The notes under the pieces are model-generated. The model was not told the DNA's origin and ran no database searches. It worked only from the letters and a program-made list of their open reading frames with translations. Source: Anaerolineales bacterium UBA2317 (GTDB lineage: Bacteria; Chloroflexota; Anaerolineae; Anaerolineales; Villigracilaceae). From it: a stretch of DNA of 64,000 nucleotides. Made by a program: the position numbers and the translations under genes. Shown here one piece after another: positions 9,190 to 18,208 of the stretch (the stretch's first letter is position 1; each line of letters opens with the position of its first letter). The stretch is taken from positions 222,276-286,275 of the forward strand of contig DDVH01000022.1 of NCBI GenBank assembly GCA_002345215.1, written 5' to 3'.

Positions 9190-9262
9190 CGCCTCAGGCA
9201 GGAGTCGAACCCACAACCTACTGATCCGAAGTCAGGCGCTCTATCCATTGAGCTACTGAGGC
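9190..9262 (-). tRNA. tRNA-Arg(TCG)
   Basis: On the minus strand a full cloverleaf forms: perfect 7-bp acceptor stem (GCCTCAG with CTGAGGC), D-stem GCTC/GAGC, anticodon loop CTTCGGA giving anticodon TCG (codon CGA), T-loop TTCGACT with two G-U pairs in the stem. The discriminator is G. CCA is not encoded: the transcript continues CC then a T-run that may terminate it. Confidence 0.95.
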
Positions 9263-9271
9263 GTGACCGCG

Positions 9272-9298
9272 ATTATACACGATTCCCAAATCAGACAA
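9272..9298 (-). promoter_or_regulatory. Promoter of tRNA-Arg(TCG)
   Basis: On the minus strand TATAAT (9272-9277) lies ten bases before the tRNA 5' end, with TTGTCT (9293-9298) 15 bases further up. The spacing is slightly short but the position is right for a tRNA promoter. Confidence 0.45.
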
Positions 9299-9351
9299 GT
9301 CTTAAGAACAACCTACCCCAGCAGGAGAGAAAAGCCATTCTATAGGAGGGC

Positions 9352-9387
9352 ATGGCTAGGCTTGTTCATACTGCCAAAGACGCTTAA
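9352..9387 (+). other. Possible 11-codon leader ORF before moxR
   Basis: ATG preceded by a good Shine-Dalgarno (TAGGAGGG) opens an 11-codon frame (MARLVHTAKDA) that ends 33 bases before the moxR ATG. The ribosome site is better than that of moxR itself. There is no homology and no codon run pointing to attenuation, so it may be chance. Confidence 0.2.
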
Positions 9388-9420
9388 AATCCTATCATCA
9401 AAGATTAAGGATAAACATAC

Positions 9421-10386
9421 ATGTCAAATATTCAAGCCTTTGGCGAAAAAATATTGAACAATCTAGAAAAAGTAATTGTGGGGAAACGCCAATCTTTAGA
9501 AATGATCGTTATTGGTTTATTATGTGAAGGACATATTTTGATAGAAGATGTACCCGGCGTGGGTAAGACCATGCTGGCACGCAGTTTAGCACGTTCTATG
9601 GATTGCGTCTTCAATCGCATCCAATTTACGCCAGACATGCTTCCCAGTGACGTAACAGGCATCTCTATTTATAACCAGCAAAAAAAGAAATTTGAATTTC
9701 GCCCCGGTCCAATTGTCGGGCAAATCATCCTCGCAGATGAAATTAACCGCGCTACACCCAAGACTCAAGCGGCGTTATTAGAGGCGATGGAAGAACGTCA
9801 AATAACAGTAGACGGAATCACACATCCTCTACCTAAACCATTTATGGTTTTAGCAACTCAAAATCCAATTGAATATGAAGGTACGTTTCCGTTGCCAGAG
9901 GCGCAATTAGACCGCTTCTTATTGCGCATGAGACTTGGCTACCCAAATATTTTGGATGAAATTCGTATTATGGATGACCAACGTTTAGCACATCCGATTG
10001 AATCTTTGAAACCTGTCATCAAAGCAAAAGATTTGACTCAAGCGATGGGCAACATCAAAAAAATATATCTTTCTAATGCAGTCAAAAGATATATTGTGGA
10101 GTTATGTACGCGCACACGTCAAAGCCCAGACGTATACTTGGGTGCCAGCCCCAGAGGGAGTCTTTCGCTTGCGCGGGCAGGACAAGCCAGAGCCGCGTTA
10201 ATGGGGCGTGACCACGTCTTGCCAGATGACATTAAATCTTTAGCCGTTGCTGTTTTGGCACACCGCATCATTGTTAGCCCTGCCGCACGTTTACGAGATT
10301 TAAGCTCAGATAAAATTGTACAAGAAATTTTACTTTCAACACCAGCACCGGGTGGTTCATTCACTGCTGACTCAAGGAAGAAATAA
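9421..10386 (+). CDS. MoxR family AAA+ ATPase
   Basis: 321 residues. Walker A DVPGVGKT (about 43-50), Walker B ILADEINR (103-110), sensor 1 ATQNP (145-149) and the following EGTFPLPEAQLDRFLLR define the MoxR family (AAA_3 plus lid). MoxR ATPases act as chaperones, often with VWA or DUF58 partners, in assembly or maturation of other proteins. The TAA overlaps the ATG of the DUF58 gene (TAATG), the classic MoxR-DUF58 pair. Confidence 0.92.
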   Translation: MSNIQAFGEKILNNLEKVIVGKRQSLEMIVIGLLCEGHILIEDVPGVGKTMLARSLARSMDCVFNRIQFTPDMLPSDVTGISIYNQQKKKFEFRPGPIVGQIILADEINRATPKTQAALLEAMEERQITVDGITHPLPKPFMVLATQNPIEYEGTFPLPEAQLDRFLLRMRLGYPNILDEIRIMDDQRLAHPIESLKPVIKAKDLTQAMGNIKKIYLSNAVKRYIVELCTRTRQSPDVYLGASPRGSLSLARAGQARAALMGRDHVLPDDIKSLAVAVLAHRIIVSPAARLRDLSSDKIVQEILLSTPAPGGSFTADSRKK

Positions 10387-11699
10387 TGAAGGCTGGGCGA
10401 GTTCTCATCGCCTTAATGTTTGCGCTTGGACTCATCGGCGTATTTGTGAATGGCGCGCCGTTATATTCACGTTTCTTATACACAAGCATTTTGTTAGCAT
10501 TCGTTTCATGGGCTTGGACAGTTTGGGTAGCCAACCGAATCTCATTAGAACGAAGCACACGTGAATTACGCGCCAATGTAGGGGATGTATTTGAAGAAAA
10601 CTATAAAATTTTAAATCAAAGCAATTTGCCTGCTTCATGGATTGAAGTTATCAACCAATCTAAAATTCCATTTGCGGCAGGTTCACGTTTGCTGACGTTG
10701 GTGTTAGCAAATCAAAAAAGAACTTACAACGCGCGTACGTGGTTAACCCAACGCGGAAGTTTTGAACTCGGACCTACAGCCATTAATATCGGCGACCCAT
10801 TTGGGATTTTTACAACGAAAAAAATATTTCCAGCACAAGAGACGTTAATTGTCTTCCCGATGATTCAAGAAATAGAATATTTCCCTTCATCACCAGGTTT
10901 GTTGCCGGGCGGGCATGTCATTCAAAGAAAATCACACGATATTACGCCTCATGCCGCTGGTGTGCGTGACTATATACATGGCGATGCCATGAAAAGAATC
11001 CATTGGCGTACCAGCATACGGCGCGATAAGTTAATGGTCAAAGAATTTGAACAAGACCCACAAGCCGAAGTGTGGATATATCTTGACTCGCAAAAAGATG
11101 TTCATTACCAAAAAGAACAAGTCTTTGATGAATCACCGATGCAAACAGTTTTATTTGTGCGCCGACCTAAAATAAAATTGCCACCATCCACTTTAGAATA
11201 TTCTGTTAGTATTGCGGCATCGTTAGCACATTATTTTATTCGTCAACGCCGAGCCGTAGGCTATGCCAGTGCTGGGCAAACTTATACCATTTTGCCCGCA
11301 GACCGCAGTGAAAGACAAGAAGCAAAAATTTTAGAAACACTCGCATTTGTTCAAGCCAATGGAGAACTTTCTATCGCAGGTTTAGTCTCAACCCAAGCCA
11401 TGCAATTGCCAAAACGCTCCACCGTAATTTTAATTACGCCAACAGTCCGCACCGAATTGTTACAAGCCGTAGATGATTTACTTTTGCGTTCACTGTATCC
11501 AATCATTGTGTTACTCGATGCACAAACTTTTGGTGGACCAACAGGTACAGATAAAATAATCAACTCGTTGCGCGAAAAACATGTTCCAATTTGCAACATC
11601 GCTTGTGATGACGACCTTGCAACCGCACTTAGTAATCTTCGCTCCACTTTCAAAACTCAGGATTTTCGTTCATGGCAAACACCCGTATCATCAGCATAG
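10386..11699 (+). CDS. DUF58 domain protein, MoxR partner
   Basis: 437 residues. Two hydrophobic segments at the N-terminus (about 5-45) anchor it in the membrane, then a beta-rich region and the DUF58 signature around 185-225: HAAGVRDYIHGDAMKRIHW with a basic continuation. This region leads into a VWA-like fold in related proteins. It starts inside the moxR stop codon and its last 28 bases overlap the next gene, so the four genes 9421-14294 are probably one transcript. Confidence 0.88.
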   Translation: MKAGRVLIALMFALGLIGVFVNGAPLYSRFLYTSILLAFVSWAWTVWVANRISLERSTRELRANVGDVFEENYKILNQSNLPASWIEVINQSKIPFAAGSRLLTLVLANQKRTYNARTWLTQRGSFELGPTAINIGDPFGIFTTKKIFPAQETLIVFPMIQEIEYFPSSPGLLPGGHVIQRKSHDITPHAAGVRDYIHGDAMKRIHWRTSIRRDKLMVKEFEQDPQAEVWIYLDSQKDVHYQKEQVFDESPMQTVLFVRRPKIKLPPSTLEYSVSIAASLAHYFIRQRRAVGYASAGQTYTILPADRSERQEAKILETLAFVQANGELSIAGLVSTQAMQLPKRSTVILITPTVRTELLQAVDDLLLRSLYPIIVLLDAQTFGGPTGTDKIINSLREKHVPICNIACDDDLATALSNLRSTFKTQDFRSWQTPVSSA

Positions 11700-12577
11700 A
11701 TTTACATTTTCAAAATAAAAAACAAGCCATTGCCTCTTACTTGATAAAAAAAGATGATGCTGTTATTTTGATTGAAAGCGGACCCGCTTCGACTCTTCCT
11801 ACGTTGCAAACTGCTCTTACAGCGGAAGGCTTATCTTTAGGAGATATCACTCACGTGCTATTGACTCACATTCATCTTGACCATGCTGGCGCGGCTGGTC
11901 AACTTGCTCAACTCGGTGCACAGATTTATGTGCATCCATTAGGTGCTCCGCATTTGATTAGACCTGAAAAATTAATCGCCAGTGCCTCGCGCATTTATGG
12001 CGACAGAATGAATCAACTGTGGGGTGAGATTCTGCCGGTGGCGCAGAATCAAATTCACATCCCGAATGATGCGGAAGAATTTACAATCGGCAACTTGAAA
12101 TTTCTTCCAGTCAACACGCCGGGGCATGCCGAACATCATTTTGCTTATATCTTTGAAGATATTTGTTTTTCAGGGGATGTGTGTGGTGTGCGCATACCGG
12201 GCTATCCATATTTGCGTGTGCCGATGCCACCACCAGAATTTCATTTTGAAAAATGGCGTGAGAGTATTACGAAATTAAAAAAATTAAACCTCAAACAAAT
12301 CGCCCCAACACATTTTGGGATGTATGATGATGTAGATTGGCATTTGAATACATTGCAGGAAAATTTAGATGCCACCGAAACATGGCTTGATGAAGTGATG
12401 CCTAGCGAACCTTCGTTGGATGAATTGCGCGAAAGTTATACAAAATGGATGGAACAACAAAGCCGCGAGCAAGGGTTGAGCGAGGAAGTGATTCAGGTTT
12501 ATACAGTATCAAACCCAATTGGCATGAGTGCCGATGGTTTGTTACGTTATTGGAACAAACATAAAAATGCAAAATAA
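11672..12577 (+). CDS. MBL-fold metallo-hydrolase
   Basis: 301 residues. The metal-binding set is complete: THIHLDH (His66, His68, Asp70, His71), His152 in NTPGHAEHH, Asp169 in FSGDVCG and a late histidine in APTHFG. This is the glyoxalase-II/quorum-quenching-like branch of the metallo-beta-lactamase superfamily, a cytosolic Zn hydrolase of unknown ester or thioester substrate. The ATG lies 28 bases inside the DUF58 gene. Its end overlaps the M20 gene by 11 bases. Confidence 0.88.
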   Translation: MANTRIISIDLHFQNKKQAIASYLIKKDDAVILIESGPASTLPTLQTALTAEGLSLGDITHVLLTHIHLDHAGAAGQLAQLGAQIYVHPLGAPHLIRPEKLIASASRIYGDRMNQLWGEILPVAQNQIHIPNDAEEFTIGNLKFLPVNTPGHAEHHFAYIFEDICFSGDVCGVRIPGYPYLRVPMPPPEFHFEKWRESITKLKKLNLKQIAPTHFGMYDDVDWHLNTLQENLDATETWLDEVMPSEPSLDELRESYTKWMEQQSREQGLSEEVIQVYTVSNPIGMSADGLLRYWNKHKNAK

Positions 12578-14294
12578 AATTTGGTTTGATGAAGTTTTGC
12601 AGTTAACAAAAGCTTTGATGGGGATTTCAAGTATTAGCCCGAATATAGAAGATGAAAATAAATGTGCTGATGCGATTCGTGATTTGACGTTAGCACCATA
12701 CCAAAATGGAAAGCAACCCGATGTGCTTTCTGGTTTTTGGTTTACAGAAGATGGTAGAAAAAATTTTGCTTGTTTATTGAAGAGCAAGAAAAACTCTGGC
12801 AAAACAATTATCTTGATGGGGCATTTTGACACTGTTGGGGTAGATGATTTTTCCCGTTACGGAAATGTACAAATTGCTTTTCAGCCTAAACAATTGGCTG
12901 AAGAAATGAAGAAACATTTTCAATTGAAAAGTGATTTGGATATTTCAGAACAATCTGCATGGACTCATTTGCAAACGGGAGATTGGCTATTCGGGCGTGG
13001 TTCCGTAGATATGAAATCAGGTGTGGCTATTAATATTGCATTGATGCGTGCTTTCGCTAAACCTGATGAAAATGATCATCGCTTAATTGATGAATTAGAT
13101 GGCAATATTTTGTTATTGGCTTGCCCCGATGAAGAGACAGAATCTGTGGGCGTGCTTTCGGCTGTGCCGGATTTGTTGAAATTACGTGAAAAAGAAAATT
13201 TGGAATACATTGGTGTGATTAACACGGATTACATCGCACCACGTGATGAAAATGAGAATATCCGTTTTATTTATTCAGGCACAGTAGGGAAGTTGTTGCC
13301 ATCGTTTTATATTTTAGGCGTTCGCACACACGTTGGCGAAATTTTTCGTGGCATCGATGCTTCTCAAATTGCGGCAGAATTGGTGCGTGAGATTAATCTC
13401 AACCCAGCATGGATAGATTCATGGACGGGTTCATTGGGAAATGAAGGGTTAACTGAAATTGCAGTTCCGCCTGTAGCTTTGCAAATGCGAGATTTAAAGC
13501 CTTCGTATAATGCTGAAACGGCAGGTGAGGCATTTGTTTACGTCAATTGGTTGACGTTGCAAATGAATCCGCTTGACGCGATGAAAATGATGAGGGATTC
13601 AGCGAAACAGGCTTTAGGTCAGGTAGTGAGGCGGGTGGAGGAGAGTTATCAAGAGTTTAATAAGTTAGGTGGTCAATTACAAAAGCCACCTACATGGAAT
13701 CAAATTGTCATCTCTTATGATGAGTTACTTCAAAAGGCATCTAAAGAGATGGGTGATGAAAATTTGAATCAGTTATTGAAAGATAAAGTAAACGAATATT
13801 CGTCGAAAGTAAAAGATAGCCGCGAGTTAAGTTGTTTATTGGTGGCGGAGTTGGCAAAAGCCGCAAAATTAAGCAGACCTGCCATTGTGACATTTTTCTC
13901 GCCGCCATATTATCCTTCTGTCATTCCGCAAGAAAATGAGTTGACTCAAGCATTGGCTTCTGTGATTGGCGAATTTGAGGATGAGATTCAATATCGTGGG
14001 TTCTTCCCATACATTTCTGATTTAAGTTATTTACGCCTTGACCATGCTGATGCTTCGGAAAGTTTGAAGAAATTCATGCCTTTGTTTGACGTAGCCAAAG
14101 AAGATAAAAAGAAAGTATATTTATTAGACTCTGATAAACTAAAAGAGATTCAGGCATTGAATTGCCCAGTGATTAACATCGGTCCGTTTGGTAGAGATGC
14201 GCACGGACTGTATGAACGGGTTTATATGCCTTATTCTTTTGAGACTGTGCCGCAGATAATTTGTCAGACCATTAAGCAAGTTTTTTCAAAATAG
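12567..14294 (+). CDS. M20 family metallopeptidase, RocB-like
   Basis: 575 residues from the ATG at 12567. Di-zinc ligands of the M20 family are visible: HFDTV (His86, Asp88), GRGSVDMKSG (bridging Asp148) and CPDEETES (Glu189/Glu190). The length and the long insert after residue 90 match the RocB arginine-utilisation branch rather than ArgE or DapE. It probably hydrolyses a peptide or N-acyl amino acid in the cytosol. It is last in the moxR transcript. A longer start at 12528 would overlap the previous gene more and has no better ribosome site. Confidence 0.82.
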   Translation: MQNKIWFDEVLQLTKALMGISSISPNIEDENKCADAIRDLTLAPYQNGKQPDVLSGFWFTEDGRKNFACLLKSKKNSGKTIILMGHFDTVGVDDFSRYGNVQIAFQPKQLAEEMKKHFQLKSDLDISEQSAWTHLQTGDWLFGRGSVDMKSGVAINIALMRAFAKPDENDHRLIDELDGNILLLACPDEETESVGVLSAVPDLLKLREKENLEYIGVINTDYIAPRDENENIRFIYSGTVGKLLPSFYILGVRTHVGEIFRGIDASQIAAELVREINLNPAWIDSWTGSLGNEGLTEIAVPPVALQMRDLKPSYNAETAGEAFVYVNWLTLQMNPLDAMKMMRDSAKQALGQVVRRVEESYQEFNKLGGQLQKPPTWNQIVISYDELLQKASKEMGDENLNQLLKDKVNEYSSKVKDSRELSCLLVAELAKAAKLSRPAIVTFFSPPYYPSVIPQENELTQALASVIGEFEDEIQYRGFFPYISDLSYLRLDHADASESLKKFMPLFDVAKEDKKKVYLLDSDKLKEIQALNCPVINIGPFGRDAHGLYERVYMPYSFETVPQIICQTIKQVFSK

Positions 14295-14401
14295 AAAAAA
14301 TCACCCGCAACTCTACCCCGTTTTGGTTGTTAACCTGATAATAACTCTTGCGCCTTGACAGGTTCAGGCTTTTTACCTATCATCACGGCGTTTTAACACA
14401 C

Positions 14402-14464
14402 GTCACACTGAGCAGAGCGAAGCATCTCTACGGTGGTAGAGACCCTTCCCTTCGTTCAGGGTGA
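14402..14464. repeat. Palindromic intergenic repeat (GTCACACTGA type)
   Basis: Imperfect palindrome: outer arms GTCACACTGA (14402-14411) and TCAGGGTGAT (14455-14464), inner arms TCTCTAC and GTAGAGA. It lies between the M20 gene and pyk and resembles the other dispersed palindromes of the window. The rest of 14295-14490 holds no gene. Confidence 0.55.
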
Positions 14465-14490
14465 TAGTAAAATTTGAAAAGGATATAGAT

Positions 14491-15975
14491 ATGATTAGGC
14501 ACGCAAAAATTGTCGCAACCATTGGACCTGCTTCTGATTCAGAAGCAGTATTAGAGAAATTAATCAATGCGGGGATGAATATTGCTCGCTTGAATTTTTC
14601 ACATGGCACGCACGAACAACACGCTGAAAGAATAAAACGGATAAGAAAAGTTGCCGAACGGTTAGAAACTCCGCTAGGGATTTTGCAAGATTTACAAGGA
14701 CCAAAAATCCGCGTGGGCAGGTTAGAGGCGCCGCTTCAACTTTCGATTGGCGAAGAGATATATTTATATCCCACCAAAGAAGAAAAGCCCAAAACAGAAT
14801 GTCAATTAATCCCTGTAGATTTTCGTGAATTGTTTGATTCTGTTCAAGTGAAAGATAAACTTTTGCTTGATGATGGTCGCCTTGCTTTAGAAGTGCTTGC
14901 TTCTGATAGTCATACTGTTCATGCAAAAGTATTGGTAGGTGGCGAATTATTTTCACACAAAGGTATTAACTTGCCTGGTGTAAAACTTCGCATTGCAGGT
15001 TTTACGGATAAAGATAAAGCCGATTTGGCTTTCGGTATTTCTCAAGGTGTAGATGCAGTTGCAATTTCATTTGTACGCAGTGCGGAGGATGTTCGTACTG
15101 TGCGTGCCGCCATCAAAGAATATTCCAATGGCAAACGTGAACCATTGCTAATTGCCAAATTAGAAAAACCAGAAGCCATGGATGAGTTAGAAGAAATTTT
15201 AGACGTGGTAGATGGTGTCATGGTCGCACGTGGAGATTTGGGTGTAGAGCTTCCTCCTGAACAAGTGCCATCTTTGCAAAAGACAATTATTCGCTCGGCA
15301 AATGCAAAAGCAAAATTAGTGATTACCGCTACACAAATGCTTGAATCTATGATTCAAAACCCGCTTCCGACTCGCGCCGAAGCATCAGATGTAGCCAATG
15401 CAATTTTTGATGGCACAGACGCAGTCATGCTTTCTGCTGAAACTGCTTCAGGTGAATACCCAAGTTTAGCAGTTGAGATGATGTCGCGCATTGTCATCGA
15501 AGCGGAATCGCATTTCAAAGAGTGGGGAAGTCGTCAGGATGGCAGAGCAGGTTTAGGTCAGAGTGATGCGGCAACAATGGCACGCGCGGCAAATGCCCTT
15601 GCCAGCGACCACGATGTCAGAGGTATTGCTGTGTTCACCATGCAAGGTCGTTCGGCATGGCTGATGTCGAAAGCACGTCCACCAAAACAAATTCTTGGTT
15701 TTACTCCAGAACGAAATACGTTAAATCAACTTTCGTTCTTGTGGGGCGTTGAACCGCATCTCGTTCGTTATGCAAGTTCATTGGATGACATGATTGCCGA
15801 TGTTGATTCTGTTTTGTTGAAATCAGGAATTCAAAAAGGAAGCCAAGTTGTGTTGGTGTGTGGATACCCCATCGGCGACCAACGCCCACCCAACATGGCA
15901 TTGCTTCACACTGTTGGAAGTGAACCAACTGTAAAACTCGTTCGCAAATTAGCCGAAAATAACGTTGGGAAGTAA
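14491..15975 (+). CDS. pyk: Pyruvate kinase
   Basis: 494 residues. It transfers phosphate from phosphoenolpyruvate to ADP, the last step of glycolysis. Signatures: KIVATIGPAS at the N-terminus, NIARLNFSHG, the active-site lysine segment IAKLEKPEAMDE (about 219-230) and the metal/substrate loop VARGDLGVELP (about 243-253), then ATQMLESMI and TAEASDVANA-like helices. The C-terminal domain (LASDHDVRGIAVFTMQG) is complete. The ATG at 14491 has AAAAGGA eight bases upstream; an earlier in-frame start at 14461 has none and falls in a repeat. Confidence 0.96.
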   Translation: MIRHAKIVATIGPASDSEAVLEKLINAGMNIARLNFSHGTHEQHAERIKRIRKVAERLETPLGILQDLQGPKIRVGRLEAPLQLSIGEEIYLYPTKEEKPKTECQLIPVDFRELFDSVQVKDKLLLDDGRLALEVLASDSHTVHAKVLVGGELFSHKGINLPGVKLRIAGFTDKDKADLAFGISQGVDAVAISFVRSAEDVRTVRAAIKEYSNGKREPLLIAKLEKPEAMDELEEILDVVDGVMVARGDLGVELPPEQVPSLQKTIIRSANAKAKLVITATQMLESMIQNPLPTRAEASDVANAIFDGTDAVMLSAETASGEYPSLAVEMMSRIVIEAESHFKEWGSRQDGRAGLGQSDAATMARAANALASDHDVRGIAVFTMQGRSAWLMSKARPPKQILGFTPERNTLNQLSFLWGVEPHLVRYASSLDDMIADVDSVLLKSGIQKGSQVVLVCGYPIGDQRPPNMALLHTVGSEPTVKLVRKLAENNVGK

Positions 15976-16030
15976 CGCTTCATTCTTCGTGGATAACTGA
16001 TTCGTAATCCTCAACATTTTTTGCGCATAC

Positions 16031-16065
16031 AAAGAGACAGTCATCTTCTAAATGACTGTCTCTTT
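16031..16065. terminator. Bidirectional terminator between pyk and the DMT transporter
   Basis: 14-bp arms (AAAGAGACAGTCAT and complement) at 16031-16044 and 16052-16065 with a 7-base loop, flanked by A and T runs. It separates two convergent genes. Confidence 0.85.
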
Positions 16066-16958
16066 TATTTCTCAAATGTCGCAATTAAAATTCCAATCGT
16101 GATTAAAATTCCACCAAAGATAAATAACGGCGTAATTGTTTCTGATAAAAAGAACCAACCTAATAATGTACCAACAACAGGTTGAGCAAAAAAAGTTAAC
16201 GAAGCCACTGCGGCGGGTAGTTCAGCAAATGCATAATTCCATAGAAACATAGCCACTGCTGTAGATATGATTCCTAAAAATAATAATCCGCCGATAATTC
16301 CAATTGTGATTTCACCAATGCCTTGTGAATTAATTTCCCATAGGCTGAATGCAATGCTGGTTGGTAAACCGCCTAATAACATAATAGTACTTGAGGTTAA
16401 CAAATCCGCATTTTGAGAAACTTTACGGACTAAAACAGAATACAACGCCCACGTTAACCCTGCCGCGAGTAGACTCATATTTCCCCAAAACAGTGAAGGT
16501 GATAACTCAGCCGTACGCGGGTCAATCACGGCTAGCACACCTAAAGTCGCAATCACCAAAGCAATGATTCGTCTCGGCGTAGTTTTTTCGCCCAATAAAA
16601 ATGGAGCAAATAATAAAACAAACGCTGGTGTAGTGGATGTGATTAACGCCCCATTTGATGCCGTAGAAAGTTTTGTACCCACAAATTGAAAGCCCAATGA
16701 AATTCCATAGCCGACAAAGCCAACCCAAAAACTTGTCCAAGATAATTCTTTGGTGATATTTATTTTTGAATTTGTTTTTCTATTTCTAAAGTAAAGGACA
16801 ATTGCTAAAGCAATTGCTCCCATTAACAAACGTAAAGTCAATAATGAAAACGGCGGAATCACTTCCAAAACCACTTTGCTGACCACATACATACCACCCC
16901 AAATGGCGGCGGCAGTGAGACCTGATATTAAACCTGCGAATGAATTGTGTTTATGCAT
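16065..16958 (-). CDS. DMT-superfamily (EamA) transporter
   Basis: About 297 residues with ten hydrophobic segments in two EamA halves. The first begins GLTAAAIWGGMYVVSKVVLE and the second around LLAAGLTWALYSVLVRK. Family motifs are FGVP-like helix ends and a repeated loop FLGEKTTPRR and FLSETITP at equivalent positions of each half. It exports or imports small metabolites; the substrate is unknown. The ATG at 16958 has GGGGA close upstream and a TATAAT at 16969 on the minus strand; an upstream TTG at 16994 is less likely. Confidence 0.88.
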   Translation of the reverse strand: MHKHNSFAGLISGLTAAAIWGGMYVVSKVVLEVIPPFSLLTLRLLMGAIALAIVLYFRNRKTNSKINITKELSWTSFWVGFVGYGISLGFQFVGTKLSTASNGALITSTTPAFVLLFAPFLLGEKTTPRRIIALVIATLGVLAVIDPRTAELSPSLFWGNMSLLAAGLTWALYSVLVRKVSQNADLLTSSTIMLLGGLPTSIAFSLWEINSQGIGEITIGIIGGLLFLGIISTAVAMFLWNYAFAELPAAVASLTFFAQPVVGTLLGWFFLSETITPLFIFGGILITIGILIATFEK

Positions 16959-17005
16959 AAGTCCCCGATTATACCGAGAATAATTTATGAACAATACAAT
17001 GTAAG

Positions 17006-17620
17006 TTATTTCGGCTTACGAACCATTGACCATACCTGTAAAGAACTTTTTGGCACAACTCCGCTATCTGCTACCTCAAATCCAAGTTTTTGATAAAAAG
17101 ATAAATTTGATTCGTTTTGTGTTTCTAAATAACAAATTTGACCTGCTTCATCAGCTTTTGAAAACACAGGTTGCAACACACTTCTTCCTAGCCCTTTCCC
17201 CTGCTGAGAAGGGTCAACACCTAATCCCCATAAATACCAATGCGGTTGATTTGCAAATTTTTTGTGTAGATTATCTGTATAAGTGACAGCTTCGTTAAAA
17301 CGATTAAATCCAGCCCAGCCAAATTTGAGAGGCATGGTCAACATACCAGTTCGTAATACGCCAATAAACGTAGGCGATGTTTTACCGGGTTGTAACCAAC
17401 AAGCAATAGTATCAAGCGATGGAAGCGTCCAAACTTCTCCATACAAAAAGCAATACTTAACAACAATACTGACAAATTCAGGAGTGAGGCGTTTGCGTCG
17501 TGCATCGTCTGGGGCTAAATACTTAAGAAAGGGGTCATTGAAAAAGGATTTCCCCATCACATCAATTGCTTGCTGAAGTTGGGATTGTGTCAATATAACA
17601 GGTTGAGGTAAATCTGACAT
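17006..17620 (-). CDS. GNAT family N-acetyltransferase
   Basis: 204 residues. Acetyl-CoA motif A appears as LGVDPSQQGKGLGRSVL (Q-x-x-G-x-G/A) and motif B as YLETQNESNLSFYQKLGFEV. The N-terminal half resembles the drug/small-molecule acetyltransferase group in which a long helical region precedes the core. AAGGAG lies just upstream of the ATG. It is likely cytosolic; the substrate is unknown. Confidence 0.88.
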   Translation of the reverse strand: MSDLPQPVILTQSQLQQAIDVMGKSFFNDPFLKYLAPDDARRKRLTPEFVSIVVKYCFLYGEVWTLPSLDTIACWLQPGKTSPTFIGVLRTGMLTMPLKFGWAGFNRFNEAVTYTDNLHKKFANQPHWYLWGLGVDPSQQGKGLGRSVLQPVFSKADEAGQICYLETQNESNLSFYQKLGFEVADSGVVPKSSLQVWSMVRKPK

Positions 17621-17817
17621 GTATACTCCTTAATCAAGTTAGAATGTATTAAATTATACGCTTTACTTTTCAAAAAGCAATTATTTTTTCCTACTAATTC
17701 CACGTCGCCCCAATCATTTGATGATAAATCTCCAAAGATATCATCAACAATTTTGAAGTTCTCCTTATTAAAATAATGCTTCTTTTACGACATACTTAAC
17801 AAAAAGTTTCAGCTATT

Positions 17818-18195
17818 TCACCATAAATGTAGACCATCATTCTTTGCTGGACCAATATTTGAGTTCCAATAACTATAAATAATTATTAGTAACAAGATAA
17901 ACAATAGTAGCCCATAAAAAGAACCTGCATAAAGAGAAATAGTATTAGGGTCAATTTCGTTTTCTTCACAGAACCATGTTGCAGACCAATACGTATCGCT
18001 ACCAATTTCGGATATTTGTTGGGTGTAAGTCAATTCTTGACTTGGGCAAACAAATGGCTTTGCAACTCGATTTAACTGCGGATATATTGAACCAAGTCCC
18101 ATAGAAATACCAGTGATGCCTATGAATATGGAAAAGATGAAACCCACTGTGAGCCAAGTGATGAGAGAACTTGTTTTGACTTTTCTAATTTTCAT
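17818..18195 (-). CDS. Small membrane protein of unknown function
   Basis: 125 residues. Hydrophobic segments lie at about 10-33 (LITWLTVGFIFSIFIGITGI) and about 93-112 (LYAGSFYGLLLFILLLIIII-like), with a 55-residue loop between them that has two cysteines and would face outward. The ATG at 18195 follows AAGGAG at nine bases. It lies 13 bases after the alpha/alpha-toroid gene on the same strand. No family is recognised. The 17621-17817 gap beside it holds no convincing gene. Confidence 0.6.
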   Translation of the reverse strand: MKIRKVKTSSLITWLTVGFIFSIFIGITGISMGLGSIYPQLNRVAKPFVCPSQELTYTQQISEIGSDTYWSATWFCEENEIDPNTISLYAGSFYGLLLFILLLIIIYSYWNSNIGPAKNDGLHLW

Positions 18196-18208
18196 ACCAA
18201 ACAACTCC

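Noticed and set aside
9190..9262. tRNA gene as an integration site
   Set aside because: No integrase, no direct repeat of the tRNA 3' end and continuous chromosomal genes on both sides.
14295..14490. Riboswitch in the pyk leader
   Set aside because: The structure there is a dispersed palindromic repeat; no known aptamer core was seen.
17621..17817. Short minus-strand frames with a Shine-Dalgarno-like AAGGAG
   Set aside because: Frames are under 50 codons, start at non-ATG codons and show no recognisable motif; at best a decayed gene.
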